Below, piece after piece: positions 23,363-34,837 of a stretch of 64,000 nt of DNA. Origin of the DNA: Psococerastis gibbosa (lineage: Eukaryota > Arthropoda > Insecta > Psocodea > Psocidae); NCBI GenBank assembly GCA_963971405.1, contig OZ020485.1, forward strand, positions 34,491,921 to 34,555,920. Reading direction: 5' to 3'. The notes below the pieces were generated by a model that saw only the letters and a list, made by a program, of their open reading frames with translations, was not told the origin of the DNA and made no database searches. Position 1 is the first letter of the stretch; each line of letters begins with the position of its first letter. Made by a program: the position numbers and the translations under genes.

Positions 23363-23410
23363 AGCTACGATCATCCTGCCTGCCTGCCTTAAAGGTAGCT
23401 ACGATCATCC
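23351..23410. repeat. 26-bp direct duplication
   Basis: TGCCTTAAAGGTAGC followed by TACGATCATCC occurs at 23351-23376 and 23385-23410, separated by TGCCTGCC. Its start coincides with the SINE target duplication. Confidence 0.9.
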
Positions 23411-23489
23411 TCAGTAAATTCAATGTTACATTATATTGAATACAAACTTTATATATTGAGTATATATCTTGTGGACAAATTATTTGCAA

Positions 23490-23899
23490 CAGCAGCCCTA
23501 TCTTGGCGATTTGGGATTACCATAATTCTGGCCTTTACATAATACTGGGTTTATTTTTTAATTCCGCTTTACTAAAGTGTCTCGTGACGGTGTTAAAATA
23601 TGCGCGGGAAAAATTCAAATGAATAAATTATTGAAATATAAGGGAATGGTTGTATTGTTTTATACTAATTGAAGGAAATACTAATAAACTTTCAAATGTA
23701 CTGGCATAATTTCGAAGTATAATAAGAATTTTAATTAATGTGTCGATAGGCCTACATCTAAGGCAGAAAAATATTGAAACCCAAAAATCTAGCCAAGGAT
23801 TGATTTATCAATTTGAATTTCCCGCGCATTTTGACCTCATTTATTTAAAACAATTGAATGAATCCCGGTAAATCCCAAATCACTATAATAGGGCTGCAG
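23490..23899. mobile_element. Long inverted-repeat element, non-coding
   Basis: GCAGCCCTAT, GATTTGGGATT and TGCGCGGGAAA followed by TTCAAAT on the left (23492-23620) recur in inverted order on the right (about 23790-23897). Arms are about 130-160 bp with gaps. No transposase is visible. A decayed non-autonomous DNA transposon is the simplest reading. Confidence 0.65.
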
Positions 23900-24663
23900 A
23901 TGGCCTAAAAAACAAAGACGGCAAATTGGTTTTTTCTCTATTGTATTGCATATTAATACAATCTATAGTTTTATTTTATAATTTAAATCATCTAACTTGC
24001 AGCCATAGTTAAAGCTTACTGCACATTGTCACAGAGCCTAGCCAATGGTGAAATTATTCTTGAAATCACCCTTAAAGATAAAAAAAACATTCCATAAAGA
24101 ATTGGATGGAACGAAAACTGTCTGATATTGGAGGAATTCATGAATTTGTAATTGGCAAGCTAAAAACCTCGACGGACACTTTGCAATGAAGCAGAAAAAG
24201 CAAAGGGTTTAGCTTTGATGTTTGCAAAGACAATAAATCCAGTCTATCTGCATTTCCCGTTTTAGATCGAGAGAAATGACTAAGAGAAAATTCTTTTATT
24301 CGTGAAAATGGAAATAGGTACCTGATGAAATATACATTGAGGGCTGATAGCGCTCGCATCAATCAGAGGTGAAAGGACGCGAGTCGTTCATCTCTTTGTC
24401 CGGGGGGGCGGGAGGGTTTAAAGCCCTTTGTTGTCCACGCATAAGCTCTAATCATCCTCACCCAACATTTTTAATGACTGGGATAGCAAACCTCATGACT
24501 TTTGCTTTGCCTTTATACTCAGAACGATCAACGATCAGAACGAATATTATAAATAAGTGTGGTATTTTCAATGTAACTTTTGCATCTACGATAATTTTAT
24601 GCGTCTATCTATTTTTCTATTTATTTCATAAACGATTAATCGCATGTAAAAATTTAAATAACC
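23900..24663. other. No gene recognised
   Basis: AT-rich sequence, no motif-bearing frame. Confidence 0.5.
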
Positions 24664-25575
24664 GGTCCGAGTTTACTCGAACATGCTTTCCAATTTATTA
24701 ACATTAGTAGATCTTCTTCTTCTTCAGCCAACGCCCGTCCTTGGCTGGTAGGCCATTTGACGCACAATAAGATAGAGAATATGAGTAATTTCATGGTAAA
24801 TAATTTTTCAGTGGTTAAATTTCCGTTATTTCGGGGGGGGGGGGGGGGGGTTGTCACCTGATGTCACTGGAAGTGAGATAAATTCTAGAAAGACCAACAC
24901 ATTAATTACCACACAGCAATAATTGCAGGGCACACAATGCATTTGAGCGCGAATCTTCTAACATTTTTTCAATAAATAATTTTTTGTGCAAAGCTAAATA
25001 TTTTTTGGGAAAGCAACTTATCCGGTTTCTTTACTCAATTTAACACCTAAAACATACCTGAAGGTAGAAATCATCGATAGAAAGGTTTCGCAGAAAAATT
25101 ATTTTTTAGTCATTTTTCATTAAAATTTACATATTTTTTTTTACCCCCCGAAGCAAACTATCAAAGGGCAAGCGACCCCCCCCCCCCCCCACATTTTATC
25201 ACCATTAATAACAACTACAATATATGCGAATTTAAAAGAAATCGTTGGGCCCGTTTTCGGGAAATAATTTTTTTACACGTTTTTTTGGAGTTTTTTGAGA
25301 ATCAAACCCCCCAAATTGAGTTAGCCCCAAATAAGTAAAATATTCCCGAGGTATGATTTTTGTGAACCTACATGCCGAATTTCATCAAAATCGACCGAGT
25401 AGTTTGCCCGGAAATCAACGAACAGACAGACAGACAGAGCGACAGACAGACATTTCGTAAAAACCACTTTTTTGGGTTCCTGGGACCTCAAAACGTGTAA
25501 ATCCGTTGAAATCTCGGAATCAAAAATTTCGACCGTCACAAAGCTTTCCTTATACTACGTATAAATTGGAAAGCA
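24664..25575. mobile_element. TIR repeat family R3, copy 2
   Basis: Ends GCTTTCCAATTTAT (24685) and ATAAATTGGAAAGC (25561-25574). Co-linear with copy 1 at 17170. It differs by a segment of about 55 bp near the left end (about 24712-24768, beginning CTTCTTCTTCTTC), by an 18-G run at 24833-24850, a 15-C run at 25176-25190, and an expanded CAGACAGA tract. Confidence 0.8.
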
Positions 25576-28200
25576 AAAATGTATCTGATTGACCTCTTCT
25601 GTCCCCTCTTTAGTACCGTATTGAGTTACGACACGTCTCCGTTCGCATGGCGTCTAGAGACTGGCACAAGTATTGTACATCCACGCTACCACTTTGCCAT
25701 CGATGTCGACATGATGCGTCAAAAACTAATAGGTGTTATCCTATACATGCTATGTACATACCGCACCAACTTGATGACACTATTATAAATTACATTATAA
25801 TTGTATTGTGTTTAAATTAAATTTAAAAATATTATTGTCTTTAAATGATTACATACCATACTTTCTTTTAAGCTTGTCACTCAAGCTGTCTTTATCAAAT
25901 TTCGTAGACTAGGGATTGTGAATTAATCAGCCATGGACCATGGTAACATATCGTATGGAAACGCTGCATGTAGCTCTAAGTTCCTAACTGTACCATTGCG
26001 CTCCTACCGGGCATTACAAGTTAACACCCCATTAATTAATTTTAATTTACCCATGGTCCCGGAATTAGATCCCAGTATTTTTACTTGTTTCCACTAAAGC
26101 CGTTTGGCCATTCTTCTGGAACATGTGGAATTTTAAGTATTTTTAAATCTTTCACAACTGTGTCAAAACGGTGTTAATGATGGTGACATCGCATATACAA
26201 ATGTAATGGGGACTTTTTTCTAATTTAAACATCTTAGTGATAACTTTACGATCGATATTTCCGGTCAAATTTACCTTTTTGCAAAAAACTGATAGTGGGT
26301 TACCCGCTTCCTTTTTAGTTTTTAGTACAATACCTAATGAAATCACTATAGTACTTGTTATAATATGGTACTTTAATTGCTTTCCTTCTTAGTAGGACTG
26401 GGGTGGAAGGTGAAATGTGTGACGTCACTGCAAAATTGACATTGTCGACCAATAATGGTGATATCGTAAAAGCTCTCTCAAAATAAATGCATCGTAAGAT
26501 CAACATTTAAGAAGCTTCAACGGTGTGACTCGATAAAAAATGCAAGTTACCCGTATCTCAGATTCACAAGACATGTCTCTGCAATTTTTGAATGCATAAC
26601 GAAACTTTGAGCAATATTTTCAAGTAGATGCACTGGAATGATTGCCCACGATCCGCCCATCAATACTCAAGTTAAAACATGGCTTGAGCGACTCCATCAA
26701 AACTTTGCGTGGTAATTTATTCTTCAAGATTTTTTTCTCTTTTTCTTTCTCCCTCTTTAAACTGTGGAAGATGTGTTTTTAGTCTTCAAATGGATTTCCC
26801 CACTATTTTTACTGCCTTAAATGTATTAGTAAAGGCTTTTTTATTTTGTTATGCTTAAAGCCTTAAGACGTTTGCAATTTCTCGATCTCATGCTATTATT
26901 CAATCAATTAATAATTACTATTACACTAGACACCTACCTAATATAATGCCATATCGCATCCAGAATGTTTTTTTTTTTCCTAGCATGATCTCAGCTCATT
27001 CTATCAGGGTGAGTTTTTAATAAACTCAACTCAAAATTTATTTTCGATGACGCGCTAAGTAACTTTTTATGCTTACTATATGAAAGTATTTTAATAAAAT
27101 AATATGGGTCTCTTATTATCATTTTGTACATCCTTGTCCAGAGTCCAGCAGAGACATTTTATCTGGTACTGTTTGGTGCCACCATAGACGACCTAGTTAC
27201 CTATCTGTGGAGAATTGTTTTGTCACGGAAACTACTTCAAGTTCCTCTCAGATAATATAATAAAACTGCTGTAAGGCAGAATAGAAACTTTGCATGACTT
27301 ACATGGAAAAAATTCAACATATTCGTTCTGCGTATTATTTGTTGGTAATGAAAGTAATGTAAAAGTGTAGGCTCGTAAAAAACCAGAGCCCATTATTCAT
27401 TATTTGACAGGAAGAACTAGCTATTGTCATGATGATGACATTAAAATTTGGCGTTGGTTATGAAAGGGGAAAGCAGCGCTTGATTTGTGTTATCACTTTC
27501 ACAGTTCACTTCCCATAGACTTTGTCATGGGGGAATGGGACATTTTCCATAATTTTTCCTTGTTGAATAAATCATAACCACGAAAACTGTATTTTAGTAA
27601 TGCGAGGTATGCAAGAACAGTTAGTTGCTTTTTCACGAGATAGTAACGTATGGCGGTGGGTAACTTAGCTTAACAAAATAGAGGTTTGTTTGTTTGAGGT
27701 CGCTCCATACGTCTGCGACATTGTGACAATAGACAATCAACAAAATAACATGGTCACATTTAAATGGGAACGGGTCAAAACTGGGTGGATAGACTGGAGC
27801 GGGAGGGGGGGGGGGGGAGGTGGCGGGAAAGATCAAACGGTAGCCTTTGTTAGTGAGACAATGGCGTTTAACTCTTTCTGGGCATTACCGTCAGCTCCAT
27901 GTTAAATGTCAATCAACTGACATTTTGACGTCACCGGCCCCTATACATTATCTTTCTCTTCTTGTTTGGAATTAGTTGGCAACATTGGCTGCCTTTTCTG
28001 CGTTGATTTGATTAGCATTTTCGGGAATACATTTGCCGAGCCACTGGCCCAAATCAAAGTGGTTATTATATAGGTAGAAGTGACTGAAATTATGGGATCA
28101 ATGATAGAAAATAGAAGAAGTGAAACAGTTGCTATGATTTATTTCACCGTTTTGCCCTCAATAAAAGAAACTTAACTTAAAATACACAATACGATATATC
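25576..28200. other. Long featureless stretch
   Basis: About 2.6 kb without a recognisable frame or repeat. A G-run lies at about 27806-27816. Confidence 0.5.
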
Positions 28201-28345
28201 TCTATTGTATATAAAAATGAATCCCTACTTCCCTTTGTCACGGCATTACGCGTGAACTGCTGGACCGATTTCACTAATTTTTGTTTTGTTGTGTTTGTTA
28301 TTATCAGGAGAAGGTTCTTATGAAAGAACAAATTTAAAAGTGACC
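28201..28345 (+). mobile_element. Helitron-like 5' terminus
   Basis: Begins TCTATTGTATATAAAAATGA and contains GTGAACTGCTGGACCGATTT and AGAAGGTTCTTATGAAAG. This series resembles the 5' end of arthropod Helitrons as I recall it (TC start, TATATAAAAATGAAT, AACGGCTGGACCGATTT, AGAAGGTT). The 3' boundary is not visible and no Rep/helicase is encoded. Two more copies are at 30328-30764. Confidence 0.55.
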
Positions 28346-28621
28346 TTTTTCCCGAAATTAGAACCTAATTTTCCCATTTTCGACCCTTATACATTGGTTT
28401 TCCTATACTGCGGAAAACCCGATAAAAAAATCCAGAACCACTGCGGCCAAAACGGCTTCGTAGCGGTATTTAGTTTTTTTTTTGTGTTTTAAAGCGCGGG
28501 TAATTGGTGATTGGTAATTTGCGCTAGGAAATTGGGAATGTTTACCGATTATTTTGTAGTAGAGAGTTATCCGTTCTTTTGTGTAAGCAGTGGGGAGGGG
28601 GGGGGGGGTTAAATGTTGAAG

Positions 28622-29690
28622 AAGAGGCCGGTGGCTCTTAGGAATTGTACGATATTATTTGTGGCTGTTGTTTTGTTTCGGAGAGGGAGGAGGGTGCTCG
28701 TAGGACGGAGGTTCGTTGGACCGAGTAGGTTGGGCAATCGAGAAGTAGGGGAGCTATTGTGAGGGCCACTCCGCACCTTGTGCATAGGGGGGGCGCCTCA
28801 TTCCTCATTAGGTGTTTGTGAGTTAAGATTGTATGCCCTATTCTAATTCGGGCCAATACAACTTCCTCCTTGCGGCTGATTCGATATGACGTGTCCCATT
28901 CCGTTATGATGGGCTTAACTGCTCGCAATTTGTCCTGCACGTAAGCTGGCCCATTCCAGATTGTCTGTTGCCATTTTTCCAAGATAGATTTGCGTAGATA
29001 ACTGTTTACGTCACTTAGGAGCAATGTGGGCCATGGGGCAGACACTAGTGTGGCAGCTGTCTTTGCCGCTTTGTCGGCTTCCTCATTTCCTGGTATCCCA
29101 GCATGAGACGAGACCCAATGGAAGTGGATTTTTTGGTAGGGGGCCATGATATTCAGTAGTTGGTGGATTTCTTGAATTAAGGGGCATTCCTTGCAATGCG
29201 CTCTGACTGTCTGAAAAAATGACTACGTTCGGTATGGAGTGTAGGAGAATGAAATTTAGGCTCTGAAGGATGGCGAATAGTTCAGCAGTAAAGAAAGAGC
29301 ATATAGGCAAAAGCGGAAATAAGTACGGCACTGTATCATGGATAAAGGCAGCACCCACACCAGTGTCTGTCCTGGAGCCGTCTGTGTAAAAGTGGGACCA
29401 ACTCGGTCGTGAGAACTGCAATGTTATGTTACCAAATAGCTTAAGGTGTATGAGGGTTGGATTGTTGGCTTTACTTAATATCTGGAGACCAAAGGAAGGG
29501 ATGGGTGGATTGTAAAATCAAGGCGGTTAATAAGACTAACATTCAGGTCGTAAAGGCAGAGCTCAAAATTTAAAGTTGAATAGCGGTAATGCGGTATTTA
29601 GTGAACCATTGGCCAACTTTCCCCCCAAGTCTCCCATCTATGCATACCTGACTGCTTCTGGATAACTCAAAAAGTAAAAACGTGCAGCAA
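28622..29690 (-). pseudogene. LINE ORF2 RNase H and C-terminal finger, frameshifted
   Basis: Minus strand, N to C: AVRYA, CIDGRLGGKVGQWFTKYRI, NFELCLYDLNVSLINRLDF (post-RT linker); then RNase H1 with YTDGSRTDTGVGAAF (first Asp), FTAELFAILQSL (Glu), VIFSDSQSAL (second Asp), FHWVSSHAGIPGNEEADKAA (His and last Asp); then GHTILTHKHLM and CTRCGVALTIAPLLLDCP, a variant finger lacking the usual His. All four acidic RNase H residues are readable. At least four frame changes or stops interrupt the chain, including one at about 29100 inside RNase H. RNase H degrades the RNA strand during retrotransposition in I, R1 and LOA-type LINEs. This copy is non-functional and lacks the RT core. Confidence 0.9.
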
Positions 29691-30327
29691 CTCGAAAAAA
29701 TACCCATTTTCGACATTTTCGGGGCAATTTTCGCGGGGAAAAAATTGATTAGAAAAATTGAAAACCACTGCTACTTTCCACTATTCTTGCTCTTTAAAAC
29801 TGTATATCCGGTTTTGCTTCTCGACTAGCGATTTCGCCACACAAGGGGGACGTGAAAGTTGCTTACATGCGGGAAAAGGGTACTCTCAGCGGTGCATGCA
29901 TAAAGTTAAAAAATTCCACAGCTTGCAATTTTTAACCGACATGATAAGTTAATATATCGTTGAAGGCAGTATGAATGGGGGTTTCAAGCGAGTATTCAAA
30001 AAGTGGTTCCATCCTTCACCCTTTATAATCGCATCAAAATAGAAATTTCAGTAAGTATTCCCGTTTTCTTTAATTTCGAAAAATCTACCAACTTTTTCGG
30101 GGCTACAATGTTTCGTAAATTACCTGTTTTGCATTTTGTTTACTAATGTAAACAAATTATCAACAAATCATCCAATTTAGGCCTACAATTTCGGCTACAG
30201 TGTGGATATCTTCAAGTTTCACGTTAAAAATGGCCTATGTTTTGCTTCCGATTTCTATAATATGTATTTTATATGGTTAAAAATTATCACACGTTTAATG
30301 TAACTATCGTACACTATTAACTAATTT
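29691..30327. other. No gene recognised
   Basis: AT-rich sequence upstream of the tandem Helitron-like units. No family motif. Confidence 0.5.
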
Positions 30328-30764
30328 CCCCAATTTAAGAGGATATATAAAAATGAATCCCTATGTCACGCCATTACGCGTGAACGGCTGGACCAATTTC
30401 ACAATTATTTTTTTTGTTGTTGTTGTTGTTGTGTTTGTTATTGTCAGAAGAAGGTTTTTATGAAAGAAAAAAATTTAAAAAATTGCGCGGAAAATTAGAA
30501 AATTCAGGAAATTGAAGATGTGTCATGCGAGCCCCGAAGGGGCGAGCTGCGTAATGCCACCCCCAATTTAAGAAGATATATAAAAATGAATCCCTATGTC
30601 ACGGCTGGACCAATTTCACAATTATTATTTTTTTGTTGTTGTTGTGTTTGTTATTGTCAGAAGAAGGTTTTTATGAAAGAAAAAAATTTAAAAAATTGAG
30701 CGGAAAATTAGAAAATTCTGGAAAGTGAAGATGTGTCATGCGAGGCCCCGAAGGGGCGAGCTGC
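30328..30764 (+). mobile_element. Two tandem Helitron-like units
   Basis: CCCCAATTTAAGA starts units at 30328 and 30561, a period of 233 bp. Each carries TATATAAAAATGAATCCC, CGGCTGGACCAATTT, a (GTT)n tract, AGAAGGTTTTTATG, ATGTGTCATGCGAG and a hairpin GCCCCGAAGGGGC followed by GAGCTGC. The second unit lacks the CATTACGCGTGAA segment. Helitrons often form head-to-tail arrays and have a hairpin near the 3' end, but the expected CTRR ending is not clear. Confidence 0.6.
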
Positions 30765-32067
30765 CGGCCGCCGCAGGCTTCTTACAATATAAATTGACAC
30801 TTACCCTAAATTCATGCTGCTGCTCCCTCTCTTTCATCTCAATAATCTCTGTGGGAGATGCCTTGGAATTGCCTGAGAACTACCCTCTAAGTCGCCGTTA
30901 CAATTCTTTTATCACTTCGGGGAGCCTACACATTGGTAGTGTAAAAGACATGTAACTAGCGCTCTCGTTGGCTAATAATGACGCACAATTGATGGTACAC
31001 TGGTATGCACGTATATTACCTTTAGACTTAGCTGTCCAGAGTGAATCATTATCATGTAATTAAGGACAATTGTCAGCATAAGGCATTAATAATGAAAATT
31101 CTTTGTTTTCTGCTGCCACGATTTTCCAAACCCCAAAGCATTTCCATGATCGATGGAACTCGTGTTCAAAATGGACGATGTAATGGTATTAACATGTGGT
31201 CTGCATCACTGTCAGGTGACTATCAGGTCTTCACTAATTCATATTTCTTTGAAATATTCATTACCTCTTATTAATAAGAATTTAACGTACTTCAGTTAAC
31301 TACCTGGTGAGTTTTTATTCCATTGAAATCACACCTGAACTTTCGAGGCATCAAAGGAAATGCAATTGTAGTTAATTTTAGTAAAAAGTTAAAACTGAGC
31401 CTTCTCTTAATTTTTTGACCCCAGACGAAAACAACATCAACTAACTTATTAGCAAAATGTTAACCCTCTACGATTATCTGCAATAAAAGACACTGATAAT
31501 GAATTCAAGCTCATTTTGAGGATAGAACGCTGCTACTAATGGCATTTGAGTTAACTGCTTAATATAAAATAAATAGGAATTCTCAATGGCTTCGATGTTT
31601 TGGTTGTTTTATCTACCTACCGTAAACCTGTAAAAAACTATTCTTGGAATATTTTCATCTATTATCTTTTCTCCTATTAATTATTCAGAATGTCCCTTAT
31701 AAAATTTCTTCGTAATTGCCGTGTAATCCCAGTAGTTTTGATTCAGTTGTAAACTGTCTTTCAAACAAGAACTCTTTTATTCCTGTGAAATTTTCCAAAG
31801 TTCCCTGACAATTCAGTTGATAAGTCTATCAATAATTCAAAATGCAAGCAATCATTTCGAAACGGAATGGTACGCTGAAATTGTTTTTAACATGCTAACG
31901 ATACGGTCATTGGAGAAAAAGTTTGGCAGAAGCTTCCAATTTGTGAATATGCATATGGGTAGCCTCAGGTTGAACCGATATTTACCATTCCATTCAACTG
32001 GATGATTCATTCAAATTTGGAATAGCTTGAACAAAAGCTACATGATGTACTGTATATTATACACGAA
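30765..32067. other. No gene recognised
   Basis: No recognisable domain. Starts with a short GC-rich GCCGGCCGCCGCAGG that may belong to the preceding unit. Confidence 0.5.
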
Positions 32068-32487
32068 TTGATTCAATACATTACAATACAATATATATTT
32101 CCTTTAAATTATACAATACATGTAAAGTATAAGATAAAATCGTCAGAGTGTCGTCAAAATCAGGTAGTTCTGTCGTTGTCATTGTGCTAGTGCCTCAGTG
32201 ACAGTGTAGAAAGCTTTCTCTAAGAGATGGTTTCTAAGCATTTTAGGGAAGTTAGAAGCATTTCTCGCCGCTCTCAGTTCAATCAGGAGTTTTATAAGGT
32301 AGGCGAAACCTTGTAGTATAGGATCCAGTCGCTCACACTTGGCTGTGCGTGGCACTGGCCTTACAAGGTCTCCCCGTTGCCTCGTGTTGAAGGTGTGAGT
32401 GTCCCCGTTTTGTTTAAATGTCCCCCACACCTCAGGCTTTAAGATATGTAAGATGCAGCTAAATATGTATAGACTTGGGGCTGTCAT
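32068..32487 (-). pseudogene. LINE ORF2 C-terminus (CR1/Jockey-like)
   Basis: A minus-strand frame of 102 codons reads DTHTFNTRQRGDLVRP, an intervening stretch of about 40 residues (LIKLLIELR in the middle), then FPKMLRNHLLEKAFYTVTEAL. The order H.Y.TR, L..P, FK..L...L....FYS..E is the extreme C-terminus of CR1/Jockey LINEs. The sequence past the stop runs to AT-rich TGTATTGTAATG-like repeats at about 32068-32100, consistent with a LINE 3' end. RT core absent. Confidence 0.75.
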
Positions 32488-32649
32488 GATTTTTAATGAT
32501 TCGCCGACTTAAAAAAAATAGTTGTAACTAACCTGTGACGAGTGGGAATAAAGATTTATGGTTTTTTTATTACGAGTATTTTAGGAAAATATTTCTTTGG
32601 TAGCCCTTACTGTATGCATCCTTTGGCTTCTTGTAGATGTATTAACTTG

Positions 32650-32965
32650 GAGTCAAGACTCAGGTCACAATTTGGGCCCATAGGTCCCCCAGTCGTACCA
32701 GTCGAGTTCTATTGCTTTCTGCGGATCTCGCTATGGCAGCACGTTGGACTACTAGAGCCCATCCGTCAGTACCAACAGTGCACCCGGGGCGCCAGATCAC
32801 ATGCCACTCAGCGAGAATGTGCCATCCACTTTCGGCCTCCATTGCAAAATATCGGCACAGATTGTCCATTTGCACACCAATCCTGGCGAGGTGATGTCTG
32901 AAATTCCCGTGACTTGGCTTATTGTAACCCGGTTCGCCTCCTTTTTGTAACCTAAGGTTTAACAT
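32650..32965 (-). pseudogene. LINE ORF2 C-terminal finger region, degenerate
   Basis: A minus-strand frame (to 101 codons) reads NKPSHGNFRHHLARIGVQMD followed by LCRYFAMEAESGWHILAEW. This fits GH..FR.HL.RIG...D..CR.C...E...HIL..C, with the second and last Cys mutated to Phe and Trp, so the finger cannot bind zinc. It lies about 160 bp upstream (minus-strand sense) of a different LINE fragment at 32068-32487; the two belong to different LINE types. Confidence 0.6.
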
Positions 32966-34791
32966 TGTGTCATTCTGGTTACACCTACCCTTAGTTCAGG
33001 TAGGTGCAGGTGTACTGTTTTTGCTTCGCTACAGTCCATGTCACATTCGCCCACGGAGTGTAGTACCTCACACACTTGCCAACACCTATCAAACACTGAG
33101 CTGGTGTTTGAGCATTCTGACACGTATTTTTGGTATTCTCCATTATTCATTGATGTCATCGAACATAGCAGCAGCAGCAGGATACACAAGGGCATTGATA
33201 ATCTTTCGGTGTCCTCAGTAGTATAGATCGTAGCCTGAAGCGCATGTAACCTTTAACCTTGTGTTCCTAGTCCTAGTTCCTGGTCGGGTAGTATACTTAT
33301 AGACATTCTACTGCATTTCTATTTACTCGATTTACGTTTACCGGTGAACTTGAAAAACCAACCGCAAGTCACTGGCGCCTATGTGTGAGCCTTACAACAT
33401 ATCGTGAGATAAAAATCCAATAAGGTGTTGAAGTGGATCATGACATGAGTCGGGGTTATCGCAACCCGTGTGAGTGCTGTTTCGTGTTTCTTAGGTGGTC
33501 ACACACTTATACCTCAGCAGAAACACTGCTCTATAATTTTGTTTGAAATCATCTGCTTACATTACGTGAAAAAAAATAGAAGAAGTCGCTTCCGAATGAT
33601 ACCAAATGTTGCGGGCAAAACTCTATTATCCATTATCAGATTAAGTTGGTGCTGATCCTTACTTGGTAGTTCAAATCGAAAATTTGTAAGCAGTATTGGT
33701 GAGATGGGACTGATAGCACTCATTATGATTGTCAACAACTACCTAGGAATTTGCTATTGTAGGGGTGCTGATCTTGAAGTGTTGTATCTTATCATCACGC
33801 AAGCCTCCATCAAATCTAGCTAAACATCGGTACTCTTCACGACCTCATCAGGACACTCACTACCTGGCGCAGTGTTGAGCCTGATTTTAAAGATAGGAAA
33901 CGTAGTTGAGAATGTGAATTAAACTAAGGCTTACACATACACATATAGATACAGTATGTGCAGATACCGTATGTTCTCTCGTCTGTACTGGGCTACTTTG
34001 CAGAAACTTTCCTGTAATCCTCTAGACTACAGATGCGTTTTCAGTTTATTATCTCCCCAAGAAAATGAACCTCAGCAACTTCGGCTCGACTCGTCATATC
34101 GCTTTGCTTGAAGATGATTCAGCCAGTCATAAAAACTTTGAAGCTTTACTACATTATGCTTTTCGTTGCTTCAGGTTTATTTTATTGGGTAATTATTTTT
34201 GTACGCGGAAAATTGAGCGACATAATAAAGGTAGTTAGCGGCATCTGCCGTATTTAACTATTTTTAAAAGAACAAGCTTCCATACTCACACCCCAAGTTG
34301 GAGATAAAGTTCCGGGGAAGTTTCCACCAAGTTTCTGGAGTAATAAGACGCGGGTTGGGAGAAGTTTTTCATAAAAGTTACCGCCACACGTATTCAAACA
34401 ACAATCGGGTTGGCACTGTAGAATTCGCTTAGAATTATGCGAAACTAGGGTAGAGCTAAATGCAAATTGAAAAGGCCCTAGGCGAGCTCCCTGTGGGAAA
34501 TCCATTAAAATGTAAATCTGCCTTCCGAAACCCTGCCACATCACTCTATGATTGTTTTTAGATTTGTCTCCTGGCTAAAACTGGCAGTGCCCACTACTTT
34601 ACTGACCTAACATCCCAGGGGCATCAAAGTTACATGGTAATCCACTTCAATCCACTTCACCGCTGTTGGCTTGTGTAGTGTCCCAAAGGATCCCTAAAAC
34701 ATTCGGCATTGTAGACACAGTGGCATTGTTTTGGTTGTTTGGCTTTTACAGAAATACAGATGCTCACACATTTACTGAAATGGTCACAATT
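32966..34791. other. No gene recognised
   Basis: Several overlapping small frames at 32967-33226 on both strands lack motifs. A short CAG run (AGCAGCAGCAGCAGG) occurs near 33170. Nothing else seen. Confidence 0.5.
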
Positions 34792-34837
34792 ATTACTTGC
34801 ATAATTACTTACTTGCATAATTACTTACTTGCATATT
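34792..34837. repeat. 16-bp tandem repeat, about three copies
   Basis: The ATTACTTACTTGCATA-type unit repeats about three times; the first unit is shorter. Confidence 0.85.

Noticed and set aside
30328-30764. CRISPR-like array of repeats
   Set aside because: Only two units of 233 bp with no unique spacers, in a eukaryotic context; better read as Helitron-like tandem units.
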